Shown: positions 6,425 to 7,905 of the stretch, in pieces
Position numbering within the stretch: the stretch's first letter is position 1
How the letters are laid out: every line of letters starts with the position of its first letter
Assembly: GCA_030619615.1 (NCBI GenBank)
Contig: JAUXBC010000035.1
Location: 1-7,905, forward strand
From: Dehalococcoidia bacterium
GTDB taxonomy: Bacteria > Chloroflexota > Dehalococcoidia > E44-bin15
Reading direction: 5' to 3'
Length of the DNA stretch: 7,905 nt
Translations under genes and position numbers: made by a program
The notes under the pieces: model-generated
What the model was told of the DNA's origin: nothing
What the model saw: only the letters and a program-made list of their open reading frames with translations
Databases searched by the model: none

Positions 6425-7024
6425 CTACGATTTGTCAGGTGGCACCTTCTTTACCAAATCCAAGTCAATAAGAAACTCGGCCGCCTTCTCTATAGACTCG
6501 TCAGAAAGCTGCCATTGGAGCTTGTGGGCCTCTGCCATTATTTCGTCCTTGCTCATTTTCTCTGGCTTGCTTATTGAATCTTGCCTCTGACTTTTAAGAA
6601 TGTGAGCCGTCTTGGCCGCTATGGATAGGAAGGTGTAGTCAGCCTCCCCTTCTTTAAGAATACGCGATATCTCATTTTCAAGGGTTTCGAAAAACTTTGT
6701 ATCCTTCTCTCTGACAGACTTATAAACTTCTTCTCCTTGGGAAGTCAATTTGTAGGTATACTTACGCGGCTCGAATACGCTGCTAGGGCCAGGAGGATAG
6801 GGAGTCTCCGTTTCCTGCAAGAAGCCCAGTGCTACAAGGCTATCAGTCGCCTTGGCGATAACTTCGCTGTAGGGACCGTAGTAGCCAGGCGCAAAGGGTA
6901 TATCCAGGCTGACCAATTCGTTTAAGAAATAAGCCAATTTCTGGAGCAGAGTCCTACCCTCAACCTTTTGTTGGGGACTATTTGACGCAATTGCCAATAT
7001 GACATCTCTTTCCCTATTAGCCAA
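6425..7024 (-). CDS. YwgA-like small winged-helix protein
   Basis: The 199-residue protein resembles the uncharacterised YwgA family. GRTLLQKLAYFLNEL (23-37) and YYGPYSEVIAKATDSLVALG (48-67) are the recognisable blocks; similar sequence also occurs in Panacea/SocA-type antitoxin domains. YTYKLTSQGEEVY (89-101) looks like the wing of a winged helix. The C-terminal half is charged and helical, with no signal peptide or membrane segment. The start is TTG at 7022-7024, fixed by AAAGGAGGTGAT at 7028-7039, whose GGAGG lies seven bases from the TTG. The site overlaps the stop codon of the HD-domain gene upstream, so the two are translated as a unit. In Bacillus subtilis ywgA lies beside ywfO, an HD-domain phosphohydrolase gene (recalled, not checked), which matches this arrangement. 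Biochemical function is unknown; modulating the HD enzyme is inference. G+C is lower than in the genes to the left. Confidence 0.75.
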   Translation of the reverse strand: MANRERDVILAIASNSPQQKVEGRTLLQKLAYFLNELVSLDIPFAPGYYGPYSEVIAKATDSLVALGFLQETETPYPPGPSSVFEPRKYTYKLTSQGEEVYKSVREKDTKFFETLENEISRILKEGEADYTFLSIAAKTAHILKSQRQDSISKPEKMSKDEIMAEAHKLQWQLSDESIEKAAEFLIDLDLVKKVPPDKS

Positions 7025-7027
7025 AAT

Positions 7028-7039
7028 ATCACCTCCTTT
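7028..7039 (-). promoter_or_regulatory. Near-perfect Shine-Dalgarno deciding the TTG start
   Basis: AAAGGAGGTGAT on the minus strand is complementary over its full length to the usual 16S rRNA 3' end. It shares two bases with the TAA of the HD-domain gene and places TTG at 7022-7024 at ideal spacing. This implies strong coupled translation of the downstream gene despite its weak start codon. Confidence 0.85.
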
Positions 7040-7905
7040 ATATTTTCACAAAGATTTCTGTTATCTCCCCCTCCACTTCCCTGCGCACCCTTTCTCTCTC
7101 CTCCTTCTCCATGCCGTCCACAGCAGCGTATACGTTGACAAATACTTCTTTCTCCTCTGTAGCTGCTCCCATCATGCTTCCCTGGACAGAAGGGGCTTGT
7201 ACTATAGTCCCGTCCCTTTGCCTAACGAGAATATCATTAACTCTTATTTCAACCCCCGGCGGTCTAAAGGTCGGGTTATCAATATTGAGAATGTCAACAA
7301 CAACAAAAGAAGGCTCCAGAGTTTGTATTCCCGGTTGTCTCGACAATACTACCGCAATCTTTTGCTCAGCCTCCCTGAGCTTAGATAGCGAAAACATGGA
7401 AATCTTGTTAATCACCAGTGCGTCTATGAAATCCTTTATATTCTTTGAGTAGACTTCTTTTAGCAGACGCCTGCTTCGTAGCCTTTCGATGTACTCCTTG
7501 GAAGTGCTACTCGATCCCGCTAATATAGCCCGAACTAGCGATTCATCATCCCACTTTAGAAACTGCTGCACGAACTCCTTTGTGTCGGAAAAGTGGTAAA
7601 ACTCATTTACGCCAGAGACATTATCCTCCATTGCAATTTCTATGGCCCGCACAAGCATGGCGTCCGTGATTAACCTAATGCGGTGCCTGTATACTTGTAA
7701 ATTCATGTAGCGCTTTGCCAGCACAAGCTGCTCAACTGCCCAAAATCCGTCTTCGTCAACGCCCATGTAGCTATCCTGCCCGTCGCTAATGCACACCACA
7801 GTGTTGACAATTCTCTCAAGGTCGAAGATGCCGTACTTAACCCCAGCACAATGGCTATCTCGCAAAAGGTAATCAAGCTTGTCAGCATCAAACGGGCCGT
7901 TAACT
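7038..7905 (-). CDS. HD-domain dNTP triphosphohydrolase-like protein (5' end outside window)
   Basis: The frame enters from the right edge without a start; 288 residues are visible. It begins with GPFDADKLDYLLRDS (visible 3-17), the signature following the HD core in dGTPase/SAMHD1-like and YwfO-like phosphohydrolases. The aspartates here include the expected metal ligand. Next come GVKYGIFDLERIV, then AVEQLVLAKRYMNLQVYRHR, the helical segment typical of this group. A later RRLLKEVY and VVDILNID resemble the SAMHD1 C-terminal region. The H...HD...D residues nearer the N-terminus lie outside the window, so activity cannot be confirmed. Family members hydrolyse dNTPs to deoxynucleosides and triphosphate, often with allosteric nucleotide control. 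A TTG at 7863-7865 would give a 275-residue form, but the conserved block continues upstream of it, so it is not the start. The stop overlaps the ribosome-binding site of the YwgA-like gene. Roles in dNTP balance, mutation avoidance or phage restriction are possible; none is shown. Confidence 0.85.
   Translation of the reverse strand, partial: VNGPFDADKLDYLLRDSHCAGVKYGIFDLERIVNTVVCISDGQDSYMGVDEDGFWAVEQLVLAKRYMNLQVYRHRIRLITDAMLVRAIEIAMEDNVSGVNEFYHFSDTKEFVQQFLKWDDESLVRAILAGSSSTSKEYIERLRSRRLLKEVYSKNIKDFIDALVINKISMFSLSKLREAEQKIAVVLSRQPGIQTLEPSFVVVDILNIDNPTFRPPGVEIRVNDILVRQRDGTIVQAPSVQGSMMGAATEEKEVFVNVYAAVDGMEKEERERVRREVEGEITEIFVKI

Noticed and set aside
1..7905. CRISPR array, insertion sequence or attachment site
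   Set aside because: No regularly spaced repeats, transposase frame or terminal inverted repeats were seen. The composition break alone does not define an element.

Overview
The window is a bacterial chromosome segment in which every supported gene lies on the minus strand, so transcription runs from high to low coordinates. ClpC followed directly by RadA is an arrangement well known from Gram-positive bacteria. Here neither ctsR/mcsA/mcsB nor disA is present around the pair, which together with the lone 5S gene and the nickel-pincer genes would fit an anaerobic Chloroflexota-like lineage. That assignment is only an inference; no 16S or other decisive marker is in view. Ribosome-binding sites are strong (GGAGG type), and GTG or TTG starts are used freely.

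Region 1 (1-2546): a radA promoter with consensus -10 drives radA, which overlaps a 72-residue gene encoding only the C-terminal domain of LarE. That gene in turn overlaps larC, which leaves the window at its left edge. LarE and LarC are maturation enzymes of the nickel-pincer cofactor of lactate racemase-type enzymes. The lone LarE tail is the main oddity here.

Region 2 (2554-5141): clpC, an AAA+ protease unfoldase, with its own promoter and a strong intrinsic terminator that separates it from radA.

Region 3 (5144-5941): a flavodoxin-fold protein with a four-cysteine cluster motif like that of iron-sulfur flavoproteins, ended by a terminator hairpin placed immediately upstream of the clpC promoter.

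Region 4 (5942-6424): a gene-poor stretch holding a solitary 5S rRNA gene. It has a recognisable promoter ending exactly at the 5S 5' end and a T-run after its closing helix. There is no 23S next to it.

Region 5 (6425-7905): a two-gene unit of visibly lower G+C, made of an HD-domain nucleotide phosphohydrolase-like protein (its N-terminus is outside the window) and a YwgA-like small helix-turn-helix protein. The second gene's near-perfect Shine-Dalgarno overlaps the stop codon of the first. This pair recalls ywfO-ywgA of Bacillus. It is the best candidate for an incompletely described system, possibly regulated dNTP hydrolysis, conceivably in defence.
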